Part shown: piece by piece, positions 1-7,704 of the stretch
How the letters are laid out: every line of letters starts with the position of its first letter
Numbering within the stretch: the stretch's first letter is position 1
NCBI RefSeq assembly: GCF_008831085.1
Contig: NZ_WBJY01000004.1
Location: 62,001-126,000, forward strand
Length of the DNA: 64,000 bases
From: Pseudoclavibacter endophyticus
GTDB taxonomy: Bacteria > Actinomycetota > Actinomycetes > Actinomycetales > Microbacteriaceae
Reading direction: 5' to 3'
The notes under the pieces: model-generated
What the model was told of the DNA's origin: nothing
What the model saw: only the letters and a program-made list of their open reading frames with translations
Database searches by the model: none
Translations under genes and position numbers: made by a program

Positions 1-269
1 GCCAGCGCGGCCAGGCTGTCGTCGAACGCGGCGCTCTGGAACAGCAGGAAGATCGGCAGTTCCTGCAGTTGCTGAAACCGTTCCATCCGCGATTGTGCCG
101 TGGGATAGGTGCTCTCGGCCCCAGCAACGGCGCCGAGGAGTACTGCCACGGTGAGCAAACCCCATATGGGCAGCAGGATACGGTCGCGGCGCAGCAGGAA
201 CGGCACGACCCGAAATGTGCCAGTGCCTGCACCTTCCCGTGCTGGGGGAGCGATGGTGGCGGCGGTCAT
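1..269 (-). CDS. ABC-2 type exporter permease, N-terminal part (gene runs off the window)
   Basis: Only the first 89 residues are present; the gene continues beyond base 1. The ATG (267-269) overlaps the stop of the upstream ATPase gene in an ATGA arrangement, so the two are translationally coupled. After a soluble N-terminus of about 22 residues comes the sequence [10 protein letters not shown], then a membrane segment at about residues 31-50. Permeases of the tetronasin/polyketide-antibiotic exporter type begin this way. Its partner would be the ATPase at 266-1177, with efflux of a hydrophobic compound as the likely role. The substrate cannot be read from the sequence. Confident as a permease from context; the subfamily is an inference. 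Confidence 0.8.
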   Translation of the reverse strand, partial: MTAATIAPPAREGAGTGTFRVVPFLLRRDRILLPIWGLLTVAVLLGAVAGAESTYPTAQSRMERFQQLQELPIFLLFQSAAFDDSLAAL

Positions 270-1177
270 CGCGTTTCTCCGGTGCCCGCCACGTTTCGGG
301 CGTGGTAGTGGCGCATGAACAGCTCTTCCAGCGTCGGAGGCTGAGCGACGAGGCCGGCGAGGCCGGCCGCGCCAAGTGCTGTGACGACGCCGCCGAGCTG
401 GTCAGGATCGACGTTCATCCGCACTCGGGTGCCGTCCACGTTCACGTCATGCACGCCGTTCCACCCCGCGATGTCCGACGGAATCGACGCCATCTCCGCG
501 GTCAGCGACGTGCGGGTCAGCGATCGCAGCGACGCCAGATTTCCGGACTCCACGGTGCGGCCGGACCGGACAATCGTGACGTGATCGCACAACTCCTCGA
601 CCTCGGAGAGGATGTGGCTGGATAGCAGCACCGTACGCCCGGATTCCGTGGCCTCTCGTACGCATGCCTTGAACACGGCCTCCATGAGCGGGTCGAGGCC
701 CGAGGTGGGTTCGTCCAGGATCAGCAGCTCGACATCGCTGGCGAACGCGGCAACGAGAGCGACTTTCTGACGGTTTCCTGTGGAGTAGGTACGTGCCCTT
801 TTTCGGGGGTCGAGCTCGAACCGGTCGATCAGCTCGGCACGGCGCGCGGGATCGGCCTTCCCGCGCATCCGGGTCAGCAGGTCGATGATCTCGCCGCCGC
901 TGAGGTTCGGCCACAGCGTCACATCACCGGGGACGTACGCGAGCCGCTTGTGTAGTGCCGCCGGTGTCGCCCACGGGTCGCCGTCCAGCAGTCGAACGGT
1001 CCCCGCGGTGGCTCTCATCAACCCGAGTACGATCCGGATCGTCGTGGACTTTCCCGCCCCATTCGGCCCCAGGAACCCATGCACCTGCCCCGACTCGACG
1101 GTGAGATCGAGTCCGTCCAGCGCACGATTACGGCCGAATGTCTTCACCAGGCTGGTGACCTCTATCGCGATGGTCAC
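266..1177 (-). CDS. ABC transporter ATP-binding protein (antibiotic-exporter type)
   Basis: 303 residues. The nucleotide-binding domain shows Walker [10 protein letters not shown] (37-45), Walker B LLILDEP (151-157) and an H-loop in SSHILSE. The ABC signature is atypical, YSTGNRQK (131-138) instead of LSGGQ, a form seen in exporters of the tetronasin/daunorubicin type. The C-terminal 80 residues form the extra domain common in these ATPases and end in a region that presumably contacts the permease. It is the middle gene of a three-gene minus-strand operon: the start overlaps the TetR gene by 4 bases and the stop overlaps the permease start. The operon probably encodes drug efflux under control of the adjacent repressor. 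Confidence 0.9.
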   Translation of the reverse strand: MTIAIEVTSLVKTFGRNRALDGLDLTVESGQVHGFLGPNGAGKSTTIRIVLGLMRATAGTVRLLDGDPWATPAALHKRLAYVPGDVTLWPNLSGGEIIDLLTRMRGKADPARRAELIDRFELDPRKRARTYSTGNRQKVALVAAFASDVELLILDEPTSGLDPLMEAVFKACVREATESGRTVLLSSHILSEVEELCDHVTIVRSGRTVESGNLASLRSLTRTSLTAEMASIPSDIAGWNGVHDVNVDGTRVRMNVDPDQLGGVVTALGAAGLAGLVAQPPTLEELFMRHYHARNVAGTGETR

Positions 1178-1875
1178 TCGTTCTCCTTCGTTCTCATGTC
1201 TGTCGTCGTCTCCTGCTCCGCGGCTGTTTCCTCGCGGAGGGTTTGCATCGCTGCTTGGATGCCTTCACCTGTTGCGGACGCTGTGAACTGGCCCATCACG
1301 CCGTAGAGGTTCATGACGGCCGCGCCAATCCGCATGGAGTCCTGAGCTGTTGCCGTGTCGACGCCCATCCGATGAGCGATCGGACCCAGCAGGATCGCGA
1401 TCCCGCTATGCATCGCAGTCATAACCGCAGCCGTATCGCGCGTCTGTTCGGCGTCGGGCGGGAACCGATCAGGCCATGTCGAGGAAAGAAACTCCTCCGC
1501 ACCTTCGGCGAGAAGTGCGAACACGTCCCGAGCCGCATCGGAATCATCCACCGCCGAACGCGCCAGATACCGCAGCAACAGCGGCGCCTGAACGGCCAGG
1601 TCGGCGAGCGCATTCGGGTTCGCCAACTGCCCTTTGTCGTTCAGGACGAGCAAGCGATGACGGAACACTTCAATCACGAACTCATCGCATGCGGCGCGCA
1701 GCCCGTCCTTGGAGCCGAAGTGATGCTGCACCAGCCCCAGCGAGACCTCCGCCGCGTCGCCGATTGCGCGCATAGTGGCGGACGCGAAGCCGTGCTCGGC
1801 AAACTGCTCCAGCGCGGTGTCCCGGATGCGGGCACGCGCCGTCAGGTCACGAGGTTCGTAGGTGTGAGAAGGCAC
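1174..1875 (-). CDS. TetR-family transcriptional regulator
   Basis: 233 residues. The N-terminal helix-turn-helix is clear at about residues 13-58, with the recognition region [20 protein letters not shown] followed by FGSKDGL. The C-terminal ligand-binding domain is not recognisably specific. It starts with GTG at 1873-1875, only 7 nt from a good -10 box (TATAGT, 1883-1888), so the mRNA is probably leaderless. It is the first gene of the operon with the ABC ATPase and permease, overlapping the ATPase by 4 bases. The likely role is repression of its own operon, relieved by the exported compound. That role is inferred from operon position and a palindrome in the promoter. Confidence 0.9.
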   Translation of the reverse strand: MPSHTYEPRDLTARARIRDTALEQFAEHGFASATMRAIGDAAEVSLGLVQHHFGSKDGLRAACDEFVIEVFRHRLLVLNDKGQLANPNALADLAVQAPLLLRYLARSAVDDSDAARDVFALLAEGAEEFLSSTWPDRFPPDAEQTRDTAAVMTAMHSGIAILLGPIAHRMGVDTATAQDSMRIGAAVMNLYGVMGQFTASATGEGIQAAMQTLREETAAEQETTTDMRTKENE

Positions 1876-1882
1876 GCAAGCG

Positions 1883-1912
1883 ACTATACCTGTGACTGGT
1901 TTACAAGTCGAA
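1883..1912 (-). promoter_or_regulatory. Promoter and probable TetR operator of the exporter operon
   Basis: On the minus strand, -35 TTCGAC (1907-1912) and -10 TATAGT (1883-1888) are 18 bp apart. The imperfect palindrome GACTTGTAAACCAGTC (1894-1909) lies within the spacer and overlaps the -35. It is symmetric at 12 of 16 positions, which fits autorepression by the TetR protein. The transcription start falls at about base 1876, one base before the GTG. Confidence 0.55.
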
Positions 1913-2320
1913 CGTATTGCCGCGACTTGGTGGGTGTCTGTGAGTTGCTCGGCGGTCGGTGCTCATCGAACCTGCCGTCGGGATGCTCTGGCCACGGATG
2001 GAGGACGGGACGATCGGTGGTGGGAGAGCGCAGTAGCACGATCCCGGTCTCGAACGGGAGCCGGCGGATGCGGTCGGATCGTTGGCGGTTGGTGCGCACA
2101 GGTCCTGTCTGAGAGGTGTGAGCGGTTCGACGGGGTGGGCTCAGCGGTGCCGGTGGATGAGCGGGCCCACGCGGGAGACCGACAGAGATTGAGGCCGACA
2201 GAGATTGGGCCTCGGCGCTCCCAGAGCGCTGTATCCACCGTTTGGTGGATGCATGAATCAACCCGGTCTCAGATGCTGCGGTCGATGTGGCGGGGTGCGC
2301 TGCGCCCGTAGCTTCACAGC
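1913..2320. other. Intergenic region with no recognisable gene
   Basis: About 400 bp between two divergent operons. Reading frames here are open only by GC bias, and none resembles a known protein. It holds two 13-bp direct repeats CCGACAGAGATTG (2179-2191 and 2195-2207) and an inverted repeat at 2233-2250. A -10 box TAGCTT (2309-2314) lies 6 nt before the ABC gene at 2321. Confidence 0.6.
2233..2250. promoter_or_regulatory. Inverted repeat upstream of the second ABC operon, possible operator
   Basis: ATCCACC-GTTT-GGTGGAT is a perfect 7-bp inverted repeat with a 4-bp spacer. It sits about 70 bp upstream of the ABC ATPase start and about 60 bp upstream of its -10 box TAGCTT. It could bind the response regulator encoded at the end of the same operon. 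That link is inference from position only. Confidence 0.4.
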
Positions 2321-3256
2321 ATGATTGCCCTGGAAGTACAACATCTGCACAAGCGTTACGGGCACCACGTTGCCGTCGAAGACGTCTCTTTCACTGTTGA
2401 GGAGGGGGAGATTTTCGGCATCATCGGGCCTAACGGTGCTGGCAAGACGACAACCGTCGAGTGCATCGCAGGGCTTCGAACACCCGACTCGGGCACGATC
2501 TCCGTGTTGGGACTCGACCCGATCAAGGACCGGGCGGAGGTGCGGGAACAGCTCGGCGTGCAACTGCAGGAGAGCAGCTTTCCGGACGCGATCAAAGTCG
2601 CGGAAGCGCTCGAGCTCTACAGTTCCTTCTACCGGGCCCCCGTAGATTGGCGCGAGCTCATGGAGCTCCTCAGGCTCGCCGAGAAGCGAAACACGCGGTA
2701 CAAGGCTCTTTCCGGCGGGCAGAAGCAGCGACTGTCGATCGCGCTCGCTCTGGTTGGCAACCCGAAGGTCGCGATTCTCGACGAGCTCACGACGGGACTA
2801 GACCCGCAGGCCAGGCGCGACACCTGGAGCCTCATCGAGCGGGTGCGTGACACGGGCGTCACGATTCTCCTCGTCACGCACTTCATGGATGAAGCCAAGC
2901 GCCTCAGCGACCGGATTGCCGTCATCAATGGTGGCCGGGTTGCCGCAGTGGACACGCCCGAAGGGCTGATCACGCAGGCGAGCGCGGTGCAACAAGTCCG
3001 GTTCCGCGTGAGTCAGCCGCTGGACAAGAGTGTGTTGACGGGGCTTACCGAGGTGACCGATGTTGAGATCACCGAGGGCCGCTGGCTGGTCACTGGCAGG
3101 GGGCAACTGCTGAGCGGCATCGCGGGGGCGCTCGCCAGGGCGCAGGTTGTAGCGGAGGATCTCCGCGTCGACCAGCCCAACCTCGACGACGCGTTCTTGG
3201 CATTCACGGGACGCGCACCGGAGTCCTCCGAACCCGTCGAGAGGAAGGCTGACTGA
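2321..3256 (+). CDS. ABC transporter ATP-binding protein
   Basis: 311 residues. Walker A is GPNGAGKTT (36-44), the signature LSGGQKQR (130-137) and Walker B AILDEL (151-156). The residue after the catalytic glutamate is Leu (DELTTGLD) instead of the usual Pro. A C-terminal extension of about 90 residues is typical of ATPases of ABC-2 drug and lipid exporters. The start lies 6 nt after a -10 like box TAGCTT, so the mRNA may be leaderless. It is the first gene of a four-gene operon (ATPase, permease, histidine kinase, response regulator) in which all junctions overlap or abut. The set resembles self-regulated drug- or envelope-stress exporters; the substrate is unknown. Confidence 0.9.
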   Translation: MIALEVQHLHKRYGHHVAVEDVSFTVEEGEIFGIIGPNGAGKTTTVECIAGLRTPDSGTISVLGLDPIKDRAEVREQLGVQLQESSFPDAIKVAEALELYSSFYRAPVDWRELMELLRLAEKRNTRYKALSGGQKQRLSIALALVGNPKVAILDELTTGLDPQARRDTWSLIERVRDTGVTILLVTHFMDEAKRLSDRIAVINGGRVAAVDTPEGLITQASAVQQVRFRVSQPLDKSVLTGLTEVTDVEITEGRWLVTGRGQLLSGIAGALARAQVVAEDLRVDQPNLDDAFLAFTGRAPESSEPVERKAD

Positions 3257-4020
3257 TGCGCGCACTCGGGAACATGATCAGGGTCGAGACGAACCTGTTC
3301 CTTCGGGATCCTGCCACTGTCATGTTCGGTGTGCTGTTCCCGTCGGCACTCCTGCTCGGGCTGGGCGCCGTCCCGGCGCTCAGGGAGTCGACGCCGGAGA
3401 CCGGTGAACTTCGGTCCATCGATGTCTGGGCGCCGACGGCACTGGTGTTCGGGATGGTGATGATCGCCGTGCAGCACGTCCCGGCGGTGATCGCGACGTA
3501 TCGTGAGCGAGGCATCCTGCGCAGGCTGTCGACCACGCCTGCGCATCCGCGGAACGTGCTGATCGCGCAGATGATCGTCGCGTTCGCCTCCGTGGTCGTC
3601 TCCGCGGCACTCATGATCGTCCTCGCGTGGGCGGTGCTGGGCATCGCGCCGCCCGAGCGGCCTGTGGAGTTCATCGTTGCTTTCGTGGTCGGCTATGCGG
3701 CGCTACTTGGACTCGGCCTGATCTCAGCGGCCTTGGTTCGCACGAGCGGCACCGCCAACCAGATCGGCACCCTACTGTTCGTTGCGCTGATGTTCTTCGG
3801 CGGGGCCTTCCTGCCCCGTGTCGTCATGCCCGACGTGCTGCGCATGGCCGGCGAGTTCGTCCCGCCCGGGCTGCAGGCTCTCACTGCGGCGTGGTCCGCC
3901 GAAGCGGGCGAGATCACCGCCACCGCCGGCGGGCAGCCCTTTTGGCTGCAGATTGCCATAATGGCGAGTATCGCGGTGGTCGCGAGCGCGGTCGCCGCCA
4001 AGATCTTCCGCTGGGAGTAG
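3256..4020 (+). CDS. ABC-2 type transporter permease
   Basis: 254 residues with about six hydrophobic segments, including VMFGVLFPSALLLGLGAV near residues 21-38, and conserved loops typical of ABC-2 permeases (the segment RERGILRRLSTTP near residues 82-94 is characteristic of the drug-exporter subfamily). The ATG shares one base with the TGA of the ATPase gene, so translation is coupled. It is the membrane partner of the ATPase upstream. The next gene, a histidine kinase, begins directly after its stop. The likely function is export of an antimicrobial or lipid. The family is certain, the substrate is not. Confidence 0.88.
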   Translation: MRALGNMIRVETNLFLRDPATVMFGVLFPSALLLGLGAVPALRESTPETGELRSIDVWAPTALVFGMVMIAVQHVPAVIATYRERGILRRLSTTPAHPRNVLIAQMIVAFASVVVSAALMIVLAWAVLGIAPPERPVEFIVAFVVGYAALLGLGLISAALVRTSGTANQIGTLLFVALMFFGGAFLPRVVMPDVLRMAGEFVPPGLQALTAAWSAEAGEITATAGGQPFWLQIAIMASIAVVASAVAAKIFRWE

Positions 4021-5373
4021 GTGTGGATGATGCGAGATGCCGGCGCGGTTGCACAACCGAGCTCCGGGATGCACGAGCTCGCCATCGCGGAAGAGGCGGA
4101 GATCGCAAATCGTTCTCGGTTGGCCTGGAAGAAGGAGCAGCTGCGGGTCTGGGATCTTCTGCAGCTGCTCACACCGTGGCTGCTGCTGACGACCTCGACG
4201 GCGATCTACTTCTCGTGGGTGCTTCCGACCTCGGGTGATCGCTTCTGGCCTCAGGGCGCATCCGTCCTGGGGTTGGTCGCGGTCTCGGTGCTGTGGGTGC
4301 TATTCGGGCACACGCTGCCCCTCAGGAGGAGGACGCTCCGGCCCGTGTGGGCCGGCATCTACTTCGTCGGGCTGCTGGCGCTGTGCGTCACCCTGATGAC
4401 CTACGCCGACATCTTCCTCGTCTTCACCGTCGCGGGTTTCTTCCACGCGTACCTGCTCAGGCCGTGGCCGCTGGGGGTGCTCGGGGTCTTGGCCACCTCC
4501 GTGGTCCTCAACGGCACGGCGATGCGTGTATGGGCGGACGCGACCCCCGACATGCTGGCGGAGTCCATCCTGATCGTCGTCCTGCAGACTGCGGCTATCG
4601 GGGTGGGCATCCTGCTGACGGCGCGCAGCGAACCGGAGGAACGCAAGCGTGAGGAACTCGTCGAGCGACTCGAGGAGGCATTGCACGAGAACGCTGGGCT
4701 CCATGCGCAGCTGGTTGCCCAAGCCCGTGAGTCCGGGACGCAGGACGAGCGGCAGCGATTGGCTGGCGAGATCCACGACACGCTGGCCCAGGGTCTCGCC
4801 GGCATCATCACGCAACTCCAGGCAGCGGAGCGTTCCGCGGGGCTGCACGGTGATACGGACGAGCACATCTCGCGCGCACTTCGGCTTGCGCGCAGCAGTC
4901 TGACGGAGGCCAGACGGTCCGTCCGGGCGCTCGCTCCCCAGGAACTTGGGAGAGCGCACCTCCCCGACGCGCTCCGTACGCTGACCGAGCGATGGTCGCG
5001 GGACGAAGGGACGCGAGCTCAGGTTGAGGTCACAGGTGCTCGAGTGCCACTGAGCCCGGCGATCGAGGTGTCGCTGTTCCGGGCAGCACAGGAATCGCTG
5101 ACCAATGTGGCGAAACACGCTGGGGCCTCGCGCGTCGGAGTCACACTGTCGTATACAGGCCCCGAGGTGTTGTTGGACGTGCGGGATGATGGACGCGGGT
5201 TCGCGACAGGAGTCGGCGTCGGCTTCGGGTTGACGAGCATGCGCCAGCGCATCAGAGGAGTCGGCGGTCAGGTGGAGGTACAGAGCACACCGGGCGAAGG
5301 AACATCCGTCAGTGCGCGCGTTCCCGCGATCGCCCCCGGAGGAACGAGCCCAAAGGCGGCGCCCGACCGATGA
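4021..5373 (+). CDS. Sensor histidine kinase, DesK/NarL-partner type
   Basis: 450 residues. A soluble N-terminus of about 45 residues is followed by five or six membrane helices to about residue 200 and a coiled coil rich in Glu and Arg. The dimerisation box ERQRLAGEIHDTLAQGL carries the phospho-acceptor His252. The ATPase domain ends with DVRDDGRGF and GFGLTSMRQR. This layout is that of HisKA_3 kinases that sense membrane stress. The GTG immediately after the permease stop is taken as start; ATG at 4027 or 4030 is possible. Its stop overlaps the response-regulator start by 4 bases, so kinase and regulator form one system, presumably controlling the exporter in the same operon. Confidence 0.88.
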   Translation: MWMMRDAGAVAQPSSGMHELAIAEEAEIANRSRLAWKKEQLRVWDLLQLLTPWLLLTTSTAIYFSWVLPTSGDRFWPQGASVLGLVAVSVLWVLFGHTLPLRRRTLRPVWAGIYFVGLLALCVTLMTYADIFLVFTVAGFFHAYLLRPWPLGVLGVLATSVVLNGTAMRVWADATPDMLAESILIVVLQTAAIGVGILLTARSEPEERKREELVERLEEALHENAGLHAQLVAQARESGTQDERQRLAGEIHDTLAQGLAGIITQLQAAERSAGLHGDTDEHISRALRLARSSLTEARRSVRALAPQELGRAHLPDALRTLTERWSRDEGTRAQVEVTGARVPLSPAIEVSLFRAAQESLTNVAKHAGASRVGVTLSYTGPEVLLDVRDDGRGFATGVGVGFGLTSMRQRIRGVGGQVEVQSTPGEGTSVSARVPAIAPGGTSPKAAPDR

Positions 5374-5990
5374 TTCGACTAGTGATCGTCGACGACCACC
5401 CGATCGTGAGGGGCGGCCTTCGCGACACCTTCGCGGACGTGGAGGACATCGTCGTGGTTGGCGAAGCCGGTGATGGAGCTGAGGTCATCGAACGTGCGAG
5501 GACGCTTGCACCGGATGTTGTGCTCATGGACCTTCGGATGCCCCGAATGGACGGCGCCGCTGCCACTGCTGCCCTGCGCGAGCAAGCCCCGGATGCGCGC
5601 GTGTTGATCCTCACTACCTTCGACAGTGAGCGCGACGTACTGCCGGCGATCGAGGCGGGTGCGATCGGCTATCTCCTGAAAGATGCTCTGCCTCAAGAAT
5701 TGATGCGAGCCGTCCGTGCAGCTGCGCGCGGGGAGTCGGTGCTCGCGCCGTCCGCGACGCAGCACCTTATGGGGCAGGTTCGGAGGCCCAGTGCCGGCGC
5801 ACTGACCGATCGAGAGAAGGAGGTACTGCAGTTGGTCGCGAACGGCAGTTCGAATCGAGAGGCCGCTACGGCCTTGTTCATCGGCGAAGCAAGCATCAAG
5901 ACTCATCTGCAGCACATTTACGACAAACTCGGCGTTCGTGATCGCGCCTCGGCGGTGGCCGAGGGTTACCGTCGTCGCCTGCTCACGTGA
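5370..5990 (+). CDS. Two-component response regulator, NarL/LuxR family
   Basis: 206 residues. The receiver domain has the acidic pair Asp8/Asp9, the phosphorylation site Asp54 in LMDLRMP, the Thr of LTTF and the Lys of LLKDA. The C-terminal LuxR helix-turn-helix begins at about residue 142 (LTDREKEVLQLVANG) and ends in the expected KLGVRDR. The start overlaps the kinase stop in an ATGA arrangement. It is the last gene of the exporter operon and most likely activates it when the membrane kinase senses the exported compound. The inverted repeat at 2233-2250 is a candidate target, but nothing proves this. Confidence 0.92.
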   Translation: MIRLVIVDDHPIVRGGLRDTFADVEDIVVVGEAGDGAEVIERARTLAPDVVLMDLRMPRMDGAAATAALREQAPDARVLILTTFDSERDVLPAIEAGAIGYLLKDALPQELMRAVRAAARGESVLAPSATQHLMGQVRRPSAGALTDREKEVLQLVANGSSNREAATALFIGEASIKTHLQHIYDKLGVRDRASAVAEGYRRRLLT

Positions 5991-6075
5991 CCTCGCTATT
6001 GGCCAGCGCACGGCAAGACCGCTACCGGGAACTGCCTCAGACTATTTCCCGACCCGTGACAACCCCATTCCCGCT

Positions 6076-6335
6076 CTACTCGAGCACGATGGAGAGAGGC
6101 ATGCGCCCGATCCCGGAGGGGGCGACCCGCTCAAGCGCCGTTCGCTTGACCGGGCCCTGTTTGCTGAGCATGTGCGCGACCTCGTACAACGGCTCGGTGC
6201 TGACCTGCACGTACCCCTCTCCCTGAGCTCCTCGGCCTCCAGCATCCAGATCGCCTCGCGCATCGGAACGGGGCTGACGCCCAGCTCGCGCGCGAGCTGG
6301 GCGAGGACGAGCCGGAACGACTGGTGGTGACCAAC
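6076..6335 (-). pseudogene. Decayed gene with a GntR-like helix-turn-helix
   Basis: Reading leftwards, the frame gives RLVLAQLARELGVSPVPMRE and then IWMLEAEEL, a classical GntR-type helix-turn-helix. The frame then breaks. In another frame it continues EGYVQVSTEPLYEVAHMLSK and about 25 more residues before a TAG at 6076-6078. No plausible start codon or upstream domain is present. It is a frameshifted fragment with no intact product. It belongs to the same patch of decayed mobile DNA as the recombinase remains that begin at its upstream edge. Confidence 0.6.
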
Positions 6336-6718
6336 GCGAAGAACAAGCAGGGCAAGATCTCCCCCTCCTTCGTGTGCGCCGGCAGGCGCAGAGGAAACGC
6401 AGACCGTACCCGCCAGGCGATGCTCATCGAAGAAGTCGAGCACCTGATCGAGCAGGACTACCAGCACATCCAGGTCTCCCCGGTCATGCGGCAGAGCATC
6501 GCGGGCAGGCTGCACGCGGAGTTCGACCGGCTGATGGCCACCGAGACCGCAGAACTGGGCCACACCTAACCCGCGAACGGGAGCGAGTAGCGACGCGGAG
6601 GTCCAGGCGCCGACGCGTTGACATTGGCGCAGAACGCCCGCAACGAGAACGAGGCCCGAACCCTGTCCAAGGGTGGTCCCTTGGTCGAAGGTTCGAACCT
6701 TGTCCGCTTGGGGTGAGT
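6320..6718 (+). pseudogene. Remnant of a large serine recombinase (zinc-ribbon and coiled-coil part)
   Basis: The frame at 6321-6569 encodes VVTNAKNKQGKISPSFVCAG and later RQAMLIEEVEHLIEQDYQHI and FDRLMATETAEL. These match the zinc-ribbon and coiled-coil section found behind the catalytic domain of large serine recombinases. The N-terminal catalytic domain with its serine is missing. A frameshift or early stop follows at about 6567, where the next frame reads LTRERER as expected for the family. From about 6619 another short open frame ends in SNLVRLG and a stop at 6716-6718, which could be the recombinase C-terminus. It is a relic of an integrated element next to tRNA-His. Confidence 0.65.
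6652..6705. repeat. 17-bp imperfect direct repeats around a hairpin, beside tRNA-His
   Basis: AGGCCCGAACCCTGTCC (6652-6668) and AGGTTCGAACCTTGTCC (6689-6705) agree at 14 of 17 positions. Between them is the hairpin CCAAGGG-TGGT-CCCTTGG (6667-6684). The second repeat includes most of a perfect 14-bp palindrome AAGGTTCGAACCTT (6688-6701). The array ends 3 bp from the 3' end of tRNA-His. It could be a terminator, a recombination site or the recombinase gene end; the sequence does not decide. Confidence 0.5.
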
Positions 6719-6785
6719 AACGGGGCTTGAACCCGCGGCCTCCTAGACCACAACCAGGCGCTCTACCAGCTGAGCTATACCCACC
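6709..6785 (-). tRNA. tRNA-His (anticodon GTG)
   Basis: A cloverleaf can be drawn: acceptor stem GTGGGTA/TACTCAC with one G-U pair, D arm GCTCAGCTGGTAGAGC, anticodon stem CCTGG/CTAGG around TTGTGGT, and T arm GCGGG/CCCGT. The discriminator base is C73 and an encoded G precedes position 1 (base 6785), both hallmarks of tRNA-His. CCA is encoded at 6709-6711. It lies just downstream of orn on the same strand. Confidence 0.93.
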
Positions 6786-6839
6786 ACGTCGGTTGCGCTC
6801 CGAGACGAACACCTCGGCGGCTGCAACCACGACAGTGTA

Positions 6840-7460
6840 TTACAAGTGCGGGGTGAATTGCGACACCACGCGCTCGGCCACGGCCTTGACGTCATCCGTC
6901 GAGGGACCAGGCTTCGAGACGAACACCGCCTCGCGGTAGTACCGCAGCTCGCGGATCGACTCGAGGATGTCGGCCGTTGCCCGGTGGCCGCCGTGCTTCT
7001 CGGGCGAGTTGAAGTAGGCGCGAGGGAACCAGTGGCGCGACAGCTCCTTGATCGTCGAGACGTCCACGCTGCGGTAGTGCAGGTGATCGTCGACGAGCGG
7101 CATGTATTTGGCGAGGAACGTGCGGTCCGTTCCGATCGAGTTCCCGGCGATGGGAGCCGCTTTCGCGGTCGGCACGTGCTCGCGGATGTAGGCGAGGACC
7201 TGCGTCTGCGCCTCATCGAGCGTGATGCCGTTCGGGAGCTCTTCCAGCAGCCCCGACACGCTGTGCATGTTGCGTACGAACTCGCCCATGTTGTCGAGCG
7301 CCTCCTGCGATGGCGCGATCACCACGTCGAATCCGGGGCCGATGAGGTTCAGCTCGAAATCGGTGATGACCACGGCGACCTCGACGAGCTCATCGCGTGC
7401 GATGTCGAGCCCCGTCATCTCACAGTCGATCCAGACGAGCCGATCCCTACCGTTTCCCAT
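6840..7460 (-). CDS. orn: Oligoribonuclease
   Basis: 206 residues, the usual length for the family. It degrades 2-5 nt RNAs and linear di-nucleotides, including pGpG from cyclic-di-GMP turnover, in the 3'-5' direction. The DEDDh exonuclease motifs are visible: VWIDCEMTGLD near residue 9 (first Asp and Glu), NSIGTDRTFL in the middle, and KHGGHRATADILESIREL near the C-terminus with the catalytic His and Asp. The start is the ATG at 7458-7460 (MGNGRDRLVW). A longer frame runs back through tRNA-Arg and is not real. A -10 like box TAACAT (7469-7474) lies 8 nt upstream. tRNA-His follows on the same strand and tRNA-Arg is divergent. Confidence 0.96.
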   Translation of the reverse strand: MGNGRDRLVWIDCEMTGLDIARDELVEVAVVITDFELNLIGPGFDVVIAPSQEALDNMGEFVRNMHSVSGLLEELPNGITLDEAQTQVLAYIREHVPTAKAAPIAGNSIGTDRTFLAKYMPLVDDHLHYRSVDVSTIKELSRHWFPRAYFNSPEKHGGHRATADILESIRELRYYREAVFVSKPGPSTDDVKAVAERVVSQFTPHL

Positions 7461-7508
7461 AACGGCCCATGTTAGGGCTCTCGAAGCCGCGATACGCTTG
7501 CCGCGCAC

Positions 7509-7584
7509 GCCCTCGTAGCTCAGGGGATAGAGCAGCGGCCTTCTAATCCGCGTGTCGCAGGTTCGAATCCTGCCGGGGGCACCA
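7509..7584 (+). tRNA. tRNA-Arg (anticodon TCT)
   Basis: Acceptor GCCCTCG pairs with CGGGGGC (one G-U pair). The anticodon stem GCGGC/TCCGC encloses CTTCTAA, and the T arm GCAGG/CCTGC encloses TTCGAAT. CCA is encoded at 7582-7584. It lies divergent from orn, 48 bp from its start codon. A recombinase fragment begins within a few bases of its 3' end. Confidence 0.95.
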
Positions 7585-7587
7585 GAG

Positions 7588-7704
7588 CGTCGTCCTTCAA
7601 ACCAGCGACGTTCCCGGCTTGATCCGCGTAGTGGGCCTGGAGCAGCGTGGTGCGCTCGTCGTAGAGGCGGTCGCGTTCGGTGACCTGTGCTTTGGGCTCG
7701 CGGC
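7588..7704 (-). pseudogene. Second large serine recombinase fragment (coiled-coil segment)
   Basis: On the minus strand one frame encodes REPKAQVTERDRLYDER and then TTLLQAHYADQAG. The pattern ERDRL-DER-LLQAHYA is characteristic of the coiled-coil region of large serine recombinases, just after the part preserved at 6320-6718. There is no start, catalytic domain or C-terminus. The fragment is bounded on one side by the 3' end of tRNA-Arg and on the other by the stop of the beta-lactamase-fold gene. It therefore marks the breakpoint of an old insertion or rearrangement. Confidence 0.6.

Noticed and set aside
1884..2261. 125-codon minus-strand frame between the TetR and ABC genes
   Set aside because: No ribosome site, no family resemblance, and it overlaps the TetR promoter.
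6652..6785. Calling tRNA-His or tRNA-Arg a proven integration site (attL/attR)
   Set aside because: No duplicate of a tRNA 3' end was found within the window, so the att idea stays in findings only.
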